A stretch of 64,000 nt of DNA from Anaerolineales bacterium. Its GTDB lineage: Bacteria > Chloroflexota > Anaerolineae > 4572-78 > J111. Positions within the stretch are counted from its first letter, which is position 1, and every line of letters begins with the position of its first letter. This document shows positions 36,001 through 44,198 of this stretch, piece by piece. A model generated the notes under the pieces. That model saw only the letters and a program-made list of their open reading frames with translations. It searched no databases and had not been told where the DNA came from. Location: the NCBI GenBank assembly GCA_015075405.1, contig JABTUK010000005.1, positions 999,747 through 1,063,746 of the forward strand, read 5' to 3'. The translations under genes and the position numbers were made by a program.

Positions 36001-36081
36001 GGTGGCGCCGCTGTGGTGTCTGATGGGGCGCCAGCCTCTGGTCCACCGGTCCAAATCTATCTGCCTATCATCATGAATTGA
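33016..36081 (+). CDS. Large secreted multidomain protein with triplicated domain, CBM2, PPC domain and YLP tail
   Basis: Extracellular protein of 1021 residues. Order: signal peptide (about 1-35, FALILLLLLWYSTAISYAQ); domain A at ~38-154, again at ~197-313 and ~523-640, almost identical; a different Cys-containing domain at ~335-472 (CTDPTTCNPVSAIPAFWRC); Thr/Pro linkers; a CBM2-like cellulose-binding domain at ~761-863 (WTFPGNQRIDGLWNG); a pre-peptidase C-terminal (PPC) domain at ~898-997 (GDVDLYVRFG); tail PPVQIYLPIIMN. It likely binds polysaccharide outside the cell; no catalytic domain was seen. ATG 33016 is chosen because the promoter lies at 32891-32922. The A and Cys-containing domains recur in the next gene. 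Confidence 0.8.
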   Translation: MGNYLTRSRIRCTRTFALILLLLLWYSTAISYAQSSDTSQEVTWTCTGSPCDWGSSLSGQALVWPASLGALANRLGYTVSAGVYLPASSATGMTIRVDSGTATVYAGLPNGASHRVVAALSSGQSYVVTGLGDGEVVSVQSGAVFTYSLTMAPAATSTSTATSPTATSTSTPTATSPTATSTPTQVATATVPAGSTTSQEVTWTCTGSPCDWGSSLSGQALVWPASLGALANRLGYTVSAGVYLPASSATGMTIRVDSGTATVYAGLPNGASHRVVAALSSGQSYVVTGLGDGEVVSVQSGAVFTYSLTMAPAVTSTPASTPTVSSPTATSVPACTDPTTCNPVSAIPAFWRCNTPGCAYSDWTGAVITWPEWSAYEDNARAGSQSRTVFTSQGEKLYPYMGSWAEGCQVTAVSGLVWIIEWQRGTDVWRATLLQPGQTHTISLTSPEDGALIEGPDGVLTPFSVSLANCAPQNIQKSPTPTPTNTSTSTPMATSTPSNGATSTATSTPVSPTATATVPANSTTSQEVTWTCTGSPCDWGSSLSGQALVWPASLGALANRLGYTVSAGVYLPASSATGMTIRVDSGTATVYAGLPNGASHRVVAALSSGQSYVVTGLGDGEVVSVQSGAVFTYSLTMAPDITTTPASTPTVTNTPVPPTATATNTPVPPTATATNTPAPPTVTATATNTPVPPTSTPTNTPVPTNTPTATATNTPVPPTSTPTNTPTATATNTPIPPTATHTATNTPIPPTATPTNTPISCQVIYSVRTEWGTGTTVDLTITNTGGSNINGWILAWTFPGNQRIDGLWNGSYTQNGQNVSVSNAPYNAVISAAGGSVVLGFNASYSGANTSPSSFAVNGVTCASSVILPTATPTATATATNTPVPPTATATSTPAPSNVLQRSNLSGSRWGRTYFTVNVPAGATNLQIKTSGGSGDVDLYVRFGSQPTLSSYNCRPRLSGNNETCTFSVPQAGTYYLMLYGYAAYSGVSLVGSYQGGAAVVSDGAPASGPPVQIYLPIIMN
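33127..34934 (+). repeat. Three ~350-bp nearly identical coding repeats
   Basis: Copies at about 33127-33478, 33604-33955 and 34584-34934 encode domain A. Only about one to three base differences were noticed between copies by eye (for example TACTCGC versus TACTCAC near the end). The adjoining TTCCTGCG...TCTACGACCTCG linker is shared by copies 2 and 3. The homologous domain in the 36428 gene has diverged much more, so these three were recently duplicated or homogenised. Confidence 0.92.
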
Positions 36082-36095
36082 GGATATAATCTCCC

Positions 36096-36138
36096 GAGTG
36101 CTCTCGCTTTCAAACCAATTTTGAAAGCGAGAGCACTC
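36096..36138. terminator. 19-bp perfect hairpin after the large secreted-protein gene
   Basis: Left arm 36096-36114 (GAGTGCTCTCGCTTTCAAA) is perfectly inverted at 36120-36138, loop CCAAT. It starts 14 bp after the stop at 36081. There is no U-tract after it, so termination is plausible but not classical; it could equally protect the mRNA 3' end or be a mobile-repeat relic. Confidence 0.55.
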
Positions 36139-36262
36139 TATATACTTAACAATCAGTCCTTTTGAAAAGAACTAACAAAGGCTCAGGCCCCCCCACCATG
36201 CCCGGATGCCTTGATTAGCCTACCGTATCAGCCGTTTTTTTTAATCATTCCGTTTGTTTCTT

Positions 36263-36294
36263 CAAACTTAATTCAAACTTGGCTGTGTTACAAT
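36263..36294 (+). promoter_or_regulatory. Direct-repeat promoter (8-bp class)
   Basis: CAAACTT 36263-36269, AATT, CAAACTT 36274-36280, 8 bp, TACAAT 36289-36294. This is the cleanest copy in the window. It precedes a ~128-nt leader and the gene at 36428. The 124 bp between the hairpin and this site hold no gene. Confidence 0.78.
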
Positions 36295-36312
36295 AACTCG
36301 GAGTTAGCTGGT

Positions 36313-36354
36313 TATCCCTGCCCTTGTTAAGGGATATTCAAATAATGAATATCC
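36313..36354 (+). promoter_or_regulatory. Leader with two mutually exclusive hairpins
   Basis: TATCCCT (36313-36319) can pair with AGGGATA (36330-36336). GGATATTC (36332-36339) can pair with GAATATCC (36347-36354) across a 7-nt loop. Both pairings use 36332-36336, so only one can form. This is what a switch-like leader would look like; the ligand or regulator, if any, is unknown. Confidence 0.4.
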
Positions 36355-36427
36355 TATCAGTCGTTAATCCTTATTTTCTGCTGTTCTTTATCAATATATC
36401 TGACGACTTGGTAGAATGGAGAATTGC

Positions 36428-38224
36428 ATGATCCGCCGCCACCTTCACTTTAATCGTATGTTCGCTCTGATATTATTGTCGTTATTGTGGTATTCTACCT
36501 CCATTAGTTATGCCCAATCCCCGTTAACTTCGCAGCTTGTAACTTTGACATGTACCGGGAGTCCTTGTGATGAGGGTCCTTCCTTGAGCACTCAAGCGAT
36601 TGTCTGGCCGGCTTCATTGGGGCCATTGACCAATCGTTTAGGCTACACCGCCTCTGCGGGAATTTATCTCCCGTCAAATGCTGCATCAGGTCTAACCCTA
36701 TCCATTACATCAGGTACGGCAACCGTGTATGCCGGTCTACCCGATGCAGAATCGCACCGGATACTGGCTATGCTGTCCTCGGGACAATCGCATTTGATCA
36801 CCGGGCTTGGGGCTGATGAAGTGGTGAGCGTGCAAAGCAGTGAGAATACATTTGCCTACTCGTTAACGACGTCAACCACTTGTACAGATCCCACAACGTG
36901 TAATCCTGTTTCGGCGATTCCGGCTTTCTGGCGGTGTAATATTTCCGGATGTACATACCCCGACTGGACCGGTGCAGTTATCACCTGGCCTGAATGGTCA
37001 GCCTATGAAGACAATGCCCGGGCCGGTAGCCAATCGAGGACAGTGTATACGGCTCAAGGGGAAAAACTGTATCCGTATATGGGCTCGTGGGCCGAGGGCT
37101 GCCAGGTTACGGCCGTTTCGGGGATGGTGCTGATTATTGAATGGCAACGCGGAACCGATGTCTGGCGGAACACATGGTTGCAGCCAGGACAAACTCATAC
37201 AATTTCACTGACCTCTCCAGAGGATGGGGCCTTGATTGAGGGTCCTGATGGTGTGCTTACCCCATTTGGGGTATCACTTACAAATTGCAGTCCCCAAATT
37301 ATCGAAAAGCCACCAACACCGACGCCAACCAACACACCGACCCATACACCAACACCCACCCCGGTCATATCGGGTCCTCTAACCATCGGTGAGACGAACA
37401 TCCTGGGCGCCGATGACTCTGGCAACGGGAATGTGCTTATTGCTCAACAGGTGGTTTTGCCTCAGAACGCCACCCTGCAAAGTTTGAGTTTTTATGTTAC
37501 AAGCGCCGCTGGGCAACTACGCCTGGGCATCTATGATGATGCAGGCGGTACTCCTGGCGCTTTGAGAGCGCAGACTGCTGCCTTTAGCCCGGTTATGGGG
37601 TGGAATACGCAGAATGTGGAGACGCCGGTACTGTTACCGGCGGGGACATACTGGTTGGCCTATCTGGCAGAGAGTGACGATTTACATTTTAGAGTTGAGG
37701 CGTCCGGTTCAGGGCGGTACTATAGTTACCCATTTGAAGCCATGCCCACCACATTTTCAAGCTCGCCGTCAAGTGGCACATTTCATTTTTCATTTTATGC
37801 AACTTTACAAGTTGACCCACCTTCAACGAGCACCCCAACCAGTACGCCGACTGCCACTAATACACCGACAAATACGCCGTTGCCTACAGATACCCCAACC
37901 AACACGCCAACAGCAACGCCGACTTCAACGACCACACCGTTACCCACAGATACCCCAACCAGTACCCCGACCGCCACTCATACGCCGACAAATACGCCGC
38001 TGCCTACAGATACCCCAACCAGCACGCCAACAGCAACGCCGACTTCAACGACCACACCGTTACCCACAGATATCCCAACCAGTACCCCGACTGCTACTCA
38101 TACGCCGACAAATACACCGTTGCCCACAGATACCCCAACCAGCACGCCGACCAAGCCAACCTTAGTGCCTGATGGGACACAGCCACCCGTAAAAATCTAC
38201 CTACCTATCCTTCTAAGAAGGTAA
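36428..38224 (+). CDS. Secreted multidomain protein with YLP tail (paralogue of the 33016 product)
   Basis: Extracellular protein of 598 residues. Signal peptide ~1-31 (MFALILLSLLWYSTSISYAQS) and one copy of domain A, then the Cys-containing domain (CTDPTTCNPVSAIPAFWRC), both shared with the upstream gene; next a distinct beta-sandwich-like domain (LTIGETNILGADDSGNGNVL ... LLPAGTYWLAYLAES); a long Thr/Pro linker of 120-bp DNA repeats; and the tail PPVKIYLPILLRR. I chose ATG 36428 because GGAG is 6 nt upstream; ATG 36416 is in frame too. It has its own direct-repeat promoter. Possible role: glycan binding or surface coat. Confidence 0.78.
   Translation: MIRRHLHFNRMFALILLSLLWYSTSISYAQSPLTSQLVTLTCTGSPCDEGPSLSTQAIVWPASLGPLTNRLGYTASAGIYLPSNAASGLTLSITSGTATVYAGLPDAESHRILAMLSSGQSHLITGLGADEVVSVQSSENTFAYSLTTSTTCTDPTTCNPVSAIPAFWRCNISGCTYPDWTGAVITWPEWSAYEDNARAGSQSRTVYTAQGEKLYPYMGSWAEGCQVTAVSGMVLIIEWQRGTDVWRNTWLQPGQTHTISLTSPEDGALIEGPDGVLTPFGVSLTNCSPQIIEKPPTPTPTNTPTHTPTPTPVISGPLTIGETNILGADDSGNGNVLIAQQVVLPQNATLQSLSFYVTSAAGQLRLGIYDDAGGTPGALRAQTAAFSPVMGWNTQNVETPVLLPAGTYWLAYLAESDDLHFRVEASGSGRYYSYPFEAMPTTFSSSPSSGTFHFSFYATLQVDPPSTSTPTSTPTATNTPTNTPLPTDTPTNTPTATPTSTTTPLPTDTPTSTPTATHTPTNTPLPTDTPTSTPTATPTSTTTPLPTDIPTSTPTATHTPTNTPLPTDTPTSTPTKPTLVPDGTQPPVKIYLPILLRR
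37831..38150 (+). repeat. 120-bp tandem repeat in the Thr/Pro linker
   Basis: About 2.7 copies of a 120-bp unit; for example the text at 37921-37960 returns at 38041-38080 and that at 37861 returns at 37981 and 38101. The unit is 40 codons, so copy-number change would lengthen or shorten the linker without frameshift. Confidence 0.9.
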
Positions 38225-38349
38225 CTATTGAGGGGTTGAGGTCTCCAAAGTTCGTCTTCAGGTTCTACAATCCGAATAGTCATTTTGGCCTCATTATAAG
38301 GAGGGACTAAATAACTACACCAAATAAGTTAGAAACAATAAGCCAACCT

Positions 38350-38381
38350 CAAACTTAATTCAAACCTGGGAATGATATAAT
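38350..38381 (+). promoter_or_regulatory. Direct-repeat promoter (8-bp class)
   Basis: CAAACTT 38350-38356, AATT, CAAACCT 38361-38367, 8 bp, TATAAT 38376-38381. It precedes a ~115-nt leader rich in inverted repeats and the beta-helix protein gene at 38505. Confidence 0.78.
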
Positions 38382-38400
38382 ATGGGTATAGATGTACCCA

Positions 38401-38490
38401 AAGAAACAGTTGTTTCTTAGCAGCTAATCCAACCCCTAAATGCCTCAACTATCTTTAGGGGTTTCTGACCGCCAGAAACAGGATGTTTCT
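38401..38490 (+). promoter_or_regulatory. Structured leader with repeated AGAAACA/TGTTTCT arms
   Basis: AAGAAACA and TGTTTCTT (38401-38418) form one palindrome; AGAAACA and TGTTTCT recur at 38474-38490. Between them CCCCTAAA (38433-38440) pairs with TTTAGGGG (38454-38461), directly followed by another GTTTCT. AGAAAC and GTTTCT segments can therefore pair in several exclusive ways. The last arm ends just before the start region at 38492-38505, so ribosome access could be controlled. Confidence 0.45.
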
Positions 38491-38504
38491 TGCGAGGATT
38501 CAAG

Positions 38505-41288
38505 GTGAAAGGATCCCAAGAAATGTTAACCTATATCATTCGTTCATATACAATCCTGTCGTTGCTGGGGCTGCTTTTTAGTGTGTTTCTTGTTATCCCC
38601 CAAAAAGCTTATGCCGGCGGTATCGTTACTAATTGCGACGATGATACGGATTTGCATGCCAAACTGGTCGGCGGTGGAGAAGTTACTTTCGATTGTGGCC
38701 CAACGCCCGTAACAATTAACTTGACGCTGACTGACACCCTTCGCACTCATATCAATATTACCCAAACGACCACTATCAGTGGCGGCGGGCTGATCACCCT
38801 CCAAGGTGACGGCAGTAACCGCATTTTTCTAGTTGATGGCAGCACTCTGGTCATTGATGGCCTAACCATCCGAAATGGGTGGGCTGTGGATTCCTCCTCA
38901 CCCATTTCCTCGACAACCAATGCCGGAGGTGGGCTACAGATTATTAATAATAGTGTTGTGACTATTACGGCCAGTACCTTAACTAACAACCGAGCAGGAA
39001 ATGTGGGTGGAGCAGTCAATGTCGAAAATAGCCTTCTGACTGTTCAGGATAGTACCTTATTTGACAATCAGGCTGATTTTGGTAGCGCCATCTATATTTT
39101 GAATTCTTTTGGTAGAGCTTCCATTATTAACAGTGCCATCATCAGTAACACGGCCACGGACAAAGGTGGCGGTATTCGCACCTGGGAAAGCGAGCTGACG
39201 ATTACTGACAGCACCCTAGCCAACAATCGGGCGATTGTAACTGGTTCTTCGAATAATCCCAATCCCGGTTCGGGAGCTGCGCTTGCAATTTATGGTTCTG
39301 CGGTGACTATTTCGGCTAGCACGGTCATAAGTAATCAGGCAGATTTCCTGGGAGGCGCCATCTACGCTGATAGCAGCGATTTGACCATTCAAAATAGCTC
39401 ATTAAGTGATAACCAGGCCAATTTTGGTGGGGCCATTTATAATTCTAAAGATTTTGGCTTTGGTGGCACAGCTACAATTGTTAACAGCGCCCTTATCAAT
39501 AATACAGCCAATGGCGGTGATGGGGGCGCCATTCGCATTGTTGATTCTCAGTTTACCATCGCCAACAGTACCCTATCTAATAATCAAGCCATTGGTTCTG
39601 AGGGAAGTGGGGGTGAAGGCGGGGCAATTGGAATAGTTCCTTTTCTGAGCAGTAATTCGATTCTCGTTACCAATACTACCATCTACAGCAATTTCGCCTC
39701 TATTCAGGGTGGTGGTATCCAGGCCGACTCTGGATACGGTAGTGGCAGCATTAAGAATAGTATTGTGGCCAATAATGTGGCCGCCAGTGCAGCCAACTGC
39801 GGCGGCGATACTATTACCTCTGCCGGAAACAACATAGATAGCGGTACCAGTTGCAATTTCAGCTCCAGCGGCGACCTGAGTATTACCGACCCGCTGCTCG
39901 GCACGCTGGCGAATAACGGCGGCGCTACACTCACTCATGCGCTATTGGCCGGCAGCCCAGGCATAAATGCCGCCGACAATGCCGCCTGTGCCGCTGACCC
40001 CATTAATAATGTAGATCAGCGCGGTGTGCTCCGCCCGCAAGGGGCATTTTGTGATATCGGCGCCGTGGAAGAAACCAGCAGCCTGGCCATAGCCAAAGAC
40101 TCGGTTAACCAGGGAGGTGAGCCGATCCAGCCAGGGGAGCGAATCACCTACACCGTTTCCGTTACCAATACCAGCAGTCTGACCGCCACTGGCGGGTTAA
40201 TTTCGGATACGGTACCTGTCAATACCACCTTTGTGCCGGGAAGCATTAAGCTTAATCCATCCAGCGCCGGTACAGAGGGCGTCACACCGCCTACTCTGGC
40301 CAGTGATCTGACGATTGGGGCCGGTCAGAGTGTGAGTGTGACCTATGTAGTGACGGTAAATTCGCCTTTGCCTAACCAGACTCAAATTGTGAACACAGCC
40401 TCGGTGACAAGCAGTGAGGTTAGCTTGCCGCAAACCAGCACCGTGACCGATACGGTAACGAGTGCTCCGGTTCTGACGATCCAGAAGACTTCCCTCGACG
40501 CTAACGGGGGCGCCCTGGTTCCCGGTGATACAATCAGCTATACCATAGTGGTCAGCAATAGTGGTACAGCAACTGCTACAGGCGGGGTAATTTCGGATAC
40601 GGTACCTGTCAATACCACCTTTGTGCCGGGAAGCATTGTGCTTAATCCAGCCAGCGCCGGTACAGAGGGCGTCACACCTCCTACCCTGGCCAGTGATCTG
40701 ACGATTGGGTCCGATCAAGGTGTGAGTGTGACCTATGCCGTGACGGTAAACTCGCCTTTGCCTGATCAGACTCAGATTGTGAATACAGCCTCGCTAATGA
40801 GCAATGAAGTCAGCGGGCCATTAACCAGCACAGTAACCGATACGGTAGCTAATGTAGTCCTCTCGATTAAGAAGACCTCTCTGGATGCGAATGGAGGCTT
40901 ATTGGAGCCAGGTGATACGCTCACCTATACCATATTGATCACGAACGCTGGACATCTTACAGCTACGGGTGGGATAATTTCTGATAGTGTGCCGGTTCAT
41001 ACAAGCTTTGTGCCGGGCAGTCTTTCGTTAAATCCATCGGGAGCAGGTATGAAGGGAACTACGCCGCCAACATTAGCCAGCGGGCTGGTTATTACGCCCA
41101 ACCAGACCATTACTCTAACCTACGCCGTAACTATTAACTCATCTTTGCCCGATCAAACCATCATTAAAAACACGGCAGCGATCAATATTAATGAACTACC
41201 GGGTTCGATCATTGGCGTGGTCACCAATACAGTAACAAGCAAACAGATAGTTTATCTGCCGGTGATCCAAAAGAATTTTGTTCCATAA
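38505..41288 (+). CDS. Secreted beta-helix protein with choice-of-anchor-Q region, three DUF11 repeats and YLP tail
   Basis: Extracellular protein of about 927 residues. After a signal peptide (SLLGLLFSVFLVIPQKAYA) comes a right-handed beta-helix-like region of Asn/Ser/Thr-rich repeats (NSALINNTANGGDGGAI type), then NNVDQRGVLRPQGAFCDIGAVE, the choice-of-anchor-Q end block, then three DUF11-type repeats of ~130 residues (ITYTVSVTNTSSLTATGGLI), and the tail IVYLPVIQKNFVP. Likely a cell-surface or matrix protein; enzymatic polysaccharide lyase activity cannot be shown. GTG 38505 has GAGGA 6 nt upstream; ATG 38523 is a good alternative. Paralogue at 58570. Confidence 0.82.
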   Translation: MKGSQEMLTYIIRSYTILSLLGLLFSVFLVIPQKAYAGGIVTNCDDDTDLHAKLVGGGEVTFDCGPTPVTINLTLTDTLRTHINITQTTTISGGGLITLQGDGSNRIFLVDGSTLVIDGLTIRNGWAVDSSSPISSTTNAGGGLQIINNSVVTITASTLTNNRAGNVGGAVNVENSLLTVQDSTLFDNQADFGSAIYILNSFGRASIINSAIISNTATDKGGGIRTWESELTITDSTLANNRAIVTGSSNNPNPGSGAALAIYGSAVTISASTVISNQADFLGGAIYADSSDLTIQNSSLSDNQANFGGAIYNSKDFGFGGTATIVNSALINNTANGGDGGAIRIVDSQFTIANSTLSNNQAIGSEGSGGEGGAIGIVPFLSSNSILVTNTTIYSNFASIQGGGIQADSGYGSGSIKNSIVANNVAASAANCGGDTITSAGNNIDSGTSCNFSSSGDLSITDPLLGTLANNGGATLTHALLAGSPGINAADNAACAADPINNVDQRGVLRPQGAFCDIGAVEETSSLAIAKDSVNQGGEPIQPGERITYTVSVTNTSSLTATGGLISDTVPVNTTFVPGSIKLNPSSAGTEGVTPPTLASDLTIGAGQSVSVTYVVTVNSPLPNQTQIVNTASVTSSEVSLPQTSTVTDTVTSAPVLTIQKTSLDANGGALVPGDTISYTIVVSNSGTATATGGVISDTVPVNTTFVPGSIVLNPASAGTEGVTPPTLASDLTIGSDQGVSVTYAVTVNSPLPDQTQIVNTASLMSNEVSGPLTSTVTDTVANVVLSIKKTSLDANGGLLEPGDTLTYTILITNAGHLTATGGIISDSVPVHTSFVPGSLSLNPSGAGMKGTTPPTLASGLVITPNQTITLTYAVTINSSLPDQTIIKNTAAININELPGSIIGVVTNTVTSKQIVYLPVIQKNFVP

Positions 41289-41392
41289 TTTTGATTACCT
41301 GCTTTTATCTCTTGGCTCTAGCCTCGTTTTTTGCTGATCAGATTTGAAAATTGACGAGATTCGGACTCATCCAACAAGGAGCAAAACCCGTT

Positions 41393-42610
41393 GTGCATAT
41401 CCTTTTTCTAAGTCAGGTTTTACCTTATCCAATTGATGCTGGCCCCAAAATGCGAAGTTATTTTGTGTTACGGCATCTGGCGCAAAAACATCAAGTTACT
41501 CTACTCACCTTTGTGCGTGATACAGACCGGCGGGAAGATATTGCTCATCTGGCTGAATTCTGCCATGCGGTTCATACCGTGCCCATGCGGCGTACCAGAG
41601 TGCGGGATGTTAAATTTTTAATACAAAGCCTTCTCACTCAACAACCCTTTCTCATCATTCGGGATCAAATTCCTGAGATGAATGAAAAGATTCGGCAATT
41701 GGTCACCTCCGAGGCATTTGAGGTAGTGCATGCTGATCAACTGTGGATGGCGCAATATGCCCTCAAGGCCAAAGATCTCTCACCCAGTTCAAAAATAATC
41801 GTTGATCAACACAACGCCGTCTATCTTATACCCAGGCGTCTGGCCGAGTCCGATTCCAACCCCCTCAAGCAACGCTTTCTGGCCCGTGAAGCCAAATTGC
41901 TGACCCGTTATGAGCCTGAGATTTGTCATCGTTTTGATCATGTTGTCTGGGTTACTAAAGAGGATTACCAGGCTGTAGCTGCCTTACCCGGTTCAAACGC
42001 CAATGGTCAGATTTCCTCAACGGTTATCCCCATTTGCGCCAACCCTGCTCAGGTTAAACCTGTGGAACGTATCTCCTCACAGAGTTGTCGTATTACTTTT
42101 TTGGGTGGTTTACATTGGCCGCCTAATGCCCAGGGGATATTGTGGTTTGCAAAACAGGTCTTCCCACGGGTTAAAGCAGAAATCCCTGAGGCAGTGTTAA
42201 CCGTAATTGGCAAAAATCCCCCTGCTGGATTGGAAGGAGAGGGAGTCGAGATCACAGGCTATGTAGTTGATCCAGTGCCCTATCTAACCGAAACAGCCGC
42301 TTTTATTGTGCCGTTGCACGCTGGTGGCGGCATGCGCGTGAAAATACTTGACGCCTGGAGTTGGGGTTTACCTGTAGTCTCAACTACTATTGGGGCAGAG
42401 GGGATTGAGACAGAGCCGGGGAAAAACATTCTTATTGCCGATACAGCCGAAACTTTTGCTCAAGCAGTTATCCGATGCCTGAGAGAACCAGAATTAGCCC
42501 AACTCCTCGGACAAAATGGGCGGCAAACTATCCTTGAGAAGTACAATTGGCAAGTCATTTATCCGGCTTGGGATGAGGTGTATAATAGGGTTATAAGGGC
42601 AAAGAATTAA
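41393..42610 (+). CDS. Glycosyltransferase family 4 (TIGR03087-like)
   Basis: GT4 enzyme of 405 residues: VHILFLSQVLPYPIDAGPKMR, IIVDQHNAVYLIPRRLAE, ITFLGGLHWPPNAQGILWF and VPLHAGGGMRVKILDAWSWG, the last being the E-x7-E region with Asp in place of the final Glu. This plan resembles the PEP-CTERM/EpsH1-associated sugar transferases and the gene at 6626. GTG 41393 is used with AAGGAG 11 nt upstream; an in-frame TTG at 41351 has no ribosome site. It is 57 bp from the GT-C gene. Confidence 0.82.
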   Translation: MHILFLSQVLPYPIDAGPKMRSYFVLRHLAQKHQVTLLTFVRDTDRREDIAHLAEFCHAVHTVPMRRTRVRDVKFLIQSLLTQQPFLIIRDQIPEMNEKIRQLVTSEAFEVVHADQLWMAQYALKAKDLSPSSKIIVDQHNAVYLIPRRLAESDSNPLKQRFLAREAKLLTRYEPEICHRFDHVVWVTKEDYQAVAALPGSNANGQISSTVIPICANPAQVKPVERISSQSCRITFLGGLHWPPNAQGILWFAKQVFPRVKAEIPEAVLTVIGKNPPAGLEGEGVEITGYVVDPVPYLTETAAFIVPLHAGGGMRVKILDAWSWGLPVVSTTIGAEGIETEPGKNILIADTAETFAQAVIRCLREPELAQLLGQNGRQTILEKYNWQVIYPAWDEVYNRVIRAKN

Positions 42611-42666
42611 CATTTGCCCTGGATAGTTAAATTGTAGAACCCAGGTGGGTTATAGGAGTATTACTC

Positions 42667-44025
42667 GTGCTATCGAGATATTGGCAGAATTTTCTCAATA
42701 GGTTATTTTGTAATTCCATTAATTCTGAAGCAAATCAATACTGGCTAATCATAATCATTGTAGTGGCAATAACCCTGCGAGTATTGGTAGCTTTTTTTAT
42801 GGGCGACCAAGTAGGTGATGCTCCTGGCACTTTTGACCAGATTTCTTACGATATGGTAGCTCAGCGCGTTCTTAACGGCTTTGGTTTTACGGTAGCAACG
42901 AATTGGTGGCCAGCCACCCTGGCCGGTGAGCCAACGGCTCACTGGTCATATTTATACACCCTTTATCTGGTTGGCGTTTATAGTCTGTTTGGTTATCATC
43001 CCTTGGTTGCCCGGCTCATTCAAGCAATTTTGGGCGGAATTTTTATGCCTTGGTTAGTTTACCGATTGGGTTGCCGGTATTTTAGTCAAAGGATCGGATT
43101 GGTTGCCGCCGGTTTGATCACCTTCTATGCGTACTTTGTTTATTACGCCGGCGCTCTGATGACCGAAACCTTTTATATTGTAGCAATCTTATGGACGTTA
43201 GATTTAGTGGGCCAGTTAGGGGCATCGGCCTCAACTAATCGCCTCACTGGACTGTGGTTAGGATTAGCCTTAACCACTGCTGTCTTGTTACGTCAAATTT
43301 TCTTGCTTTTTGTTCCGATTTTGTATTTTTGGTTGCTTTGGCGCAGTTATCACCATCAAACCAGATCGGTCCGCCCCATGTTGTTGACGCTGGGCATGGC
43401 AACCGTGGTTTTAGTTTTGTCTATCGCTCCCTGGACTTATCGCAATTATCAAGCGTTTGGGGGTCAGTTTGTGCTACTCAATACTAATGCTGGATTCGCC
43501 TTTTTTTGGGGCAATCATCCCATCCATGGCTATAATTTTGATTCTCTGTTACCTGCTACCGGCCCGTCATCCTATCAAGCTCTGATACCATCGGACCTGA
43601 GGGAGCTAAATGAGGCAGCCTTGGATCGGGCTTTGTTGCAACGAGGGTTAGCTTTTGTTCAAGCCGATCCTGTTCGTTATGTCATTTTATCTATGAGCCG
43701 ATTAAAGGATTATTTTATGTTTTGGCCTTCCTCTGAGTCGGGGTTAGCCAGTAACCTGTCGCGCCTGGTTTCGTTTGGAGTGTTGTGGCCCTTTATGCTT
43801 TATGGTTTTATAATTAGTTTGCGCCCCTCTTTCTTATTCGATGCTTTAATCCTTTATTTGTTTGTGTTAACTTATACAATCATTCACCTTCTCTCCTGGG
43901 CTTTAATCCGTTATCGTTTGCCTGTTGATGCAATCCTACTCCTTTATGCCAGCGCGGCTATTGTGGATGTATGGGTGAAGTTGAGGCAACGGTATACCAA
44001 GGTTCAAAACGCCTCTACTTTCTAA
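42667..44025 (+). CDS. GT-C membrane glycosyltransferase (ArnT/PMT-like, GT39/GT83 type)
   Basis: Polytopic glycosyltransferase of 452 residues with about 9-11 hydrophobic helices. The first outward loop has DAPGTFDQISYDMVAQ, whose acidic residues match the catalytic loop of GT-C enzymes such as ArnT and protein O-mannosyltransferases, followed by HWSYLYTLYLVGVYSLFGYHP. These use polyprenyl-phosphate sugars on the outer face of the membrane, so targets could be lipid, glycan or the Thr/Pro-rich secreted proteins encoded nearby (inference). GTG 42667 with AGGAG 9 nt upstream. The next promoter repeat begins at 44022, within its stop region. Confidence 0.78.
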   Translation: MLSRYWQNFLNRLFCNSINSEANQYWLIIIIVVAITLRVLVAFFMGDQVGDAPGTFDQISYDMVAQRVLNGFGFTVATNWWPATLAGEPTAHWSYLYTLYLVGVYSLFGYHPLVARLIQAILGGIFMPWLVYRLGCRYFSQRIGLVAAGLITFYAYFVYYAGALMTETFYIVAILWTLDLVGQLGASASTNRLTGLWLGLALTTAVLLRQIFLLFVPILYFWLLWRSYHHQTRSVRPMLLTLGMATVVLVLSIAPWTYRNYQAFGGQFVLLNTNAGFAFFWGNHPIHGYNFDSLLPATGPSSYQALIPSDLRELNEAALDRALLQRGLAFVQADPVRYVILSMSRLKDYFMFWPSSESGLASNLSRLVSFGVLWPFMLYGFIISLRPSFLFDALILYLFVLTYTIIHLLSWALIRYRLPVDAILLLYASAAIVDVWVKLRQRYTKVQNASTF

Positions 44026-44059
44026 CTTTTTTCTAATTATTTTCCTGTGATTTTATGAT
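44022..44059 (+). promoter_or_regulatory. Direct-repeat promoter (14-bp class)
   Basis: CTAACTT 44022-44028, TTTT, CTAATTA 44033-44039, a third weak unit CCTGTGA 44044-44050, and TATGAT 44054-44059 after a 14-bp gap. Leader to ATG 44199 is about 130 nt. It controls the Cys-rich/TolB-like gene and probably the BY-kinase gene behind it. Confidence 0.6.
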
Positions 44060-44198
44060 CAAATCTTGTTAAACTTAGCCTGTAATATTGGTGAGCAACT
44101 GCTTGGGTGTGCTGCCCTTCTTCTTGGCCAAAACTACCCACCCCATTATTCTAAAGTGGGCTATATTTGGCGGGCTTGAATAAAAATATCGGTGATGT

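Noticed and set aside
40197..40718. 173-codon minus-strand frame in the DUF11 region
   Set aside because: Arises from the repetitive + strand coding sequence; Cys/His richness is accidental.
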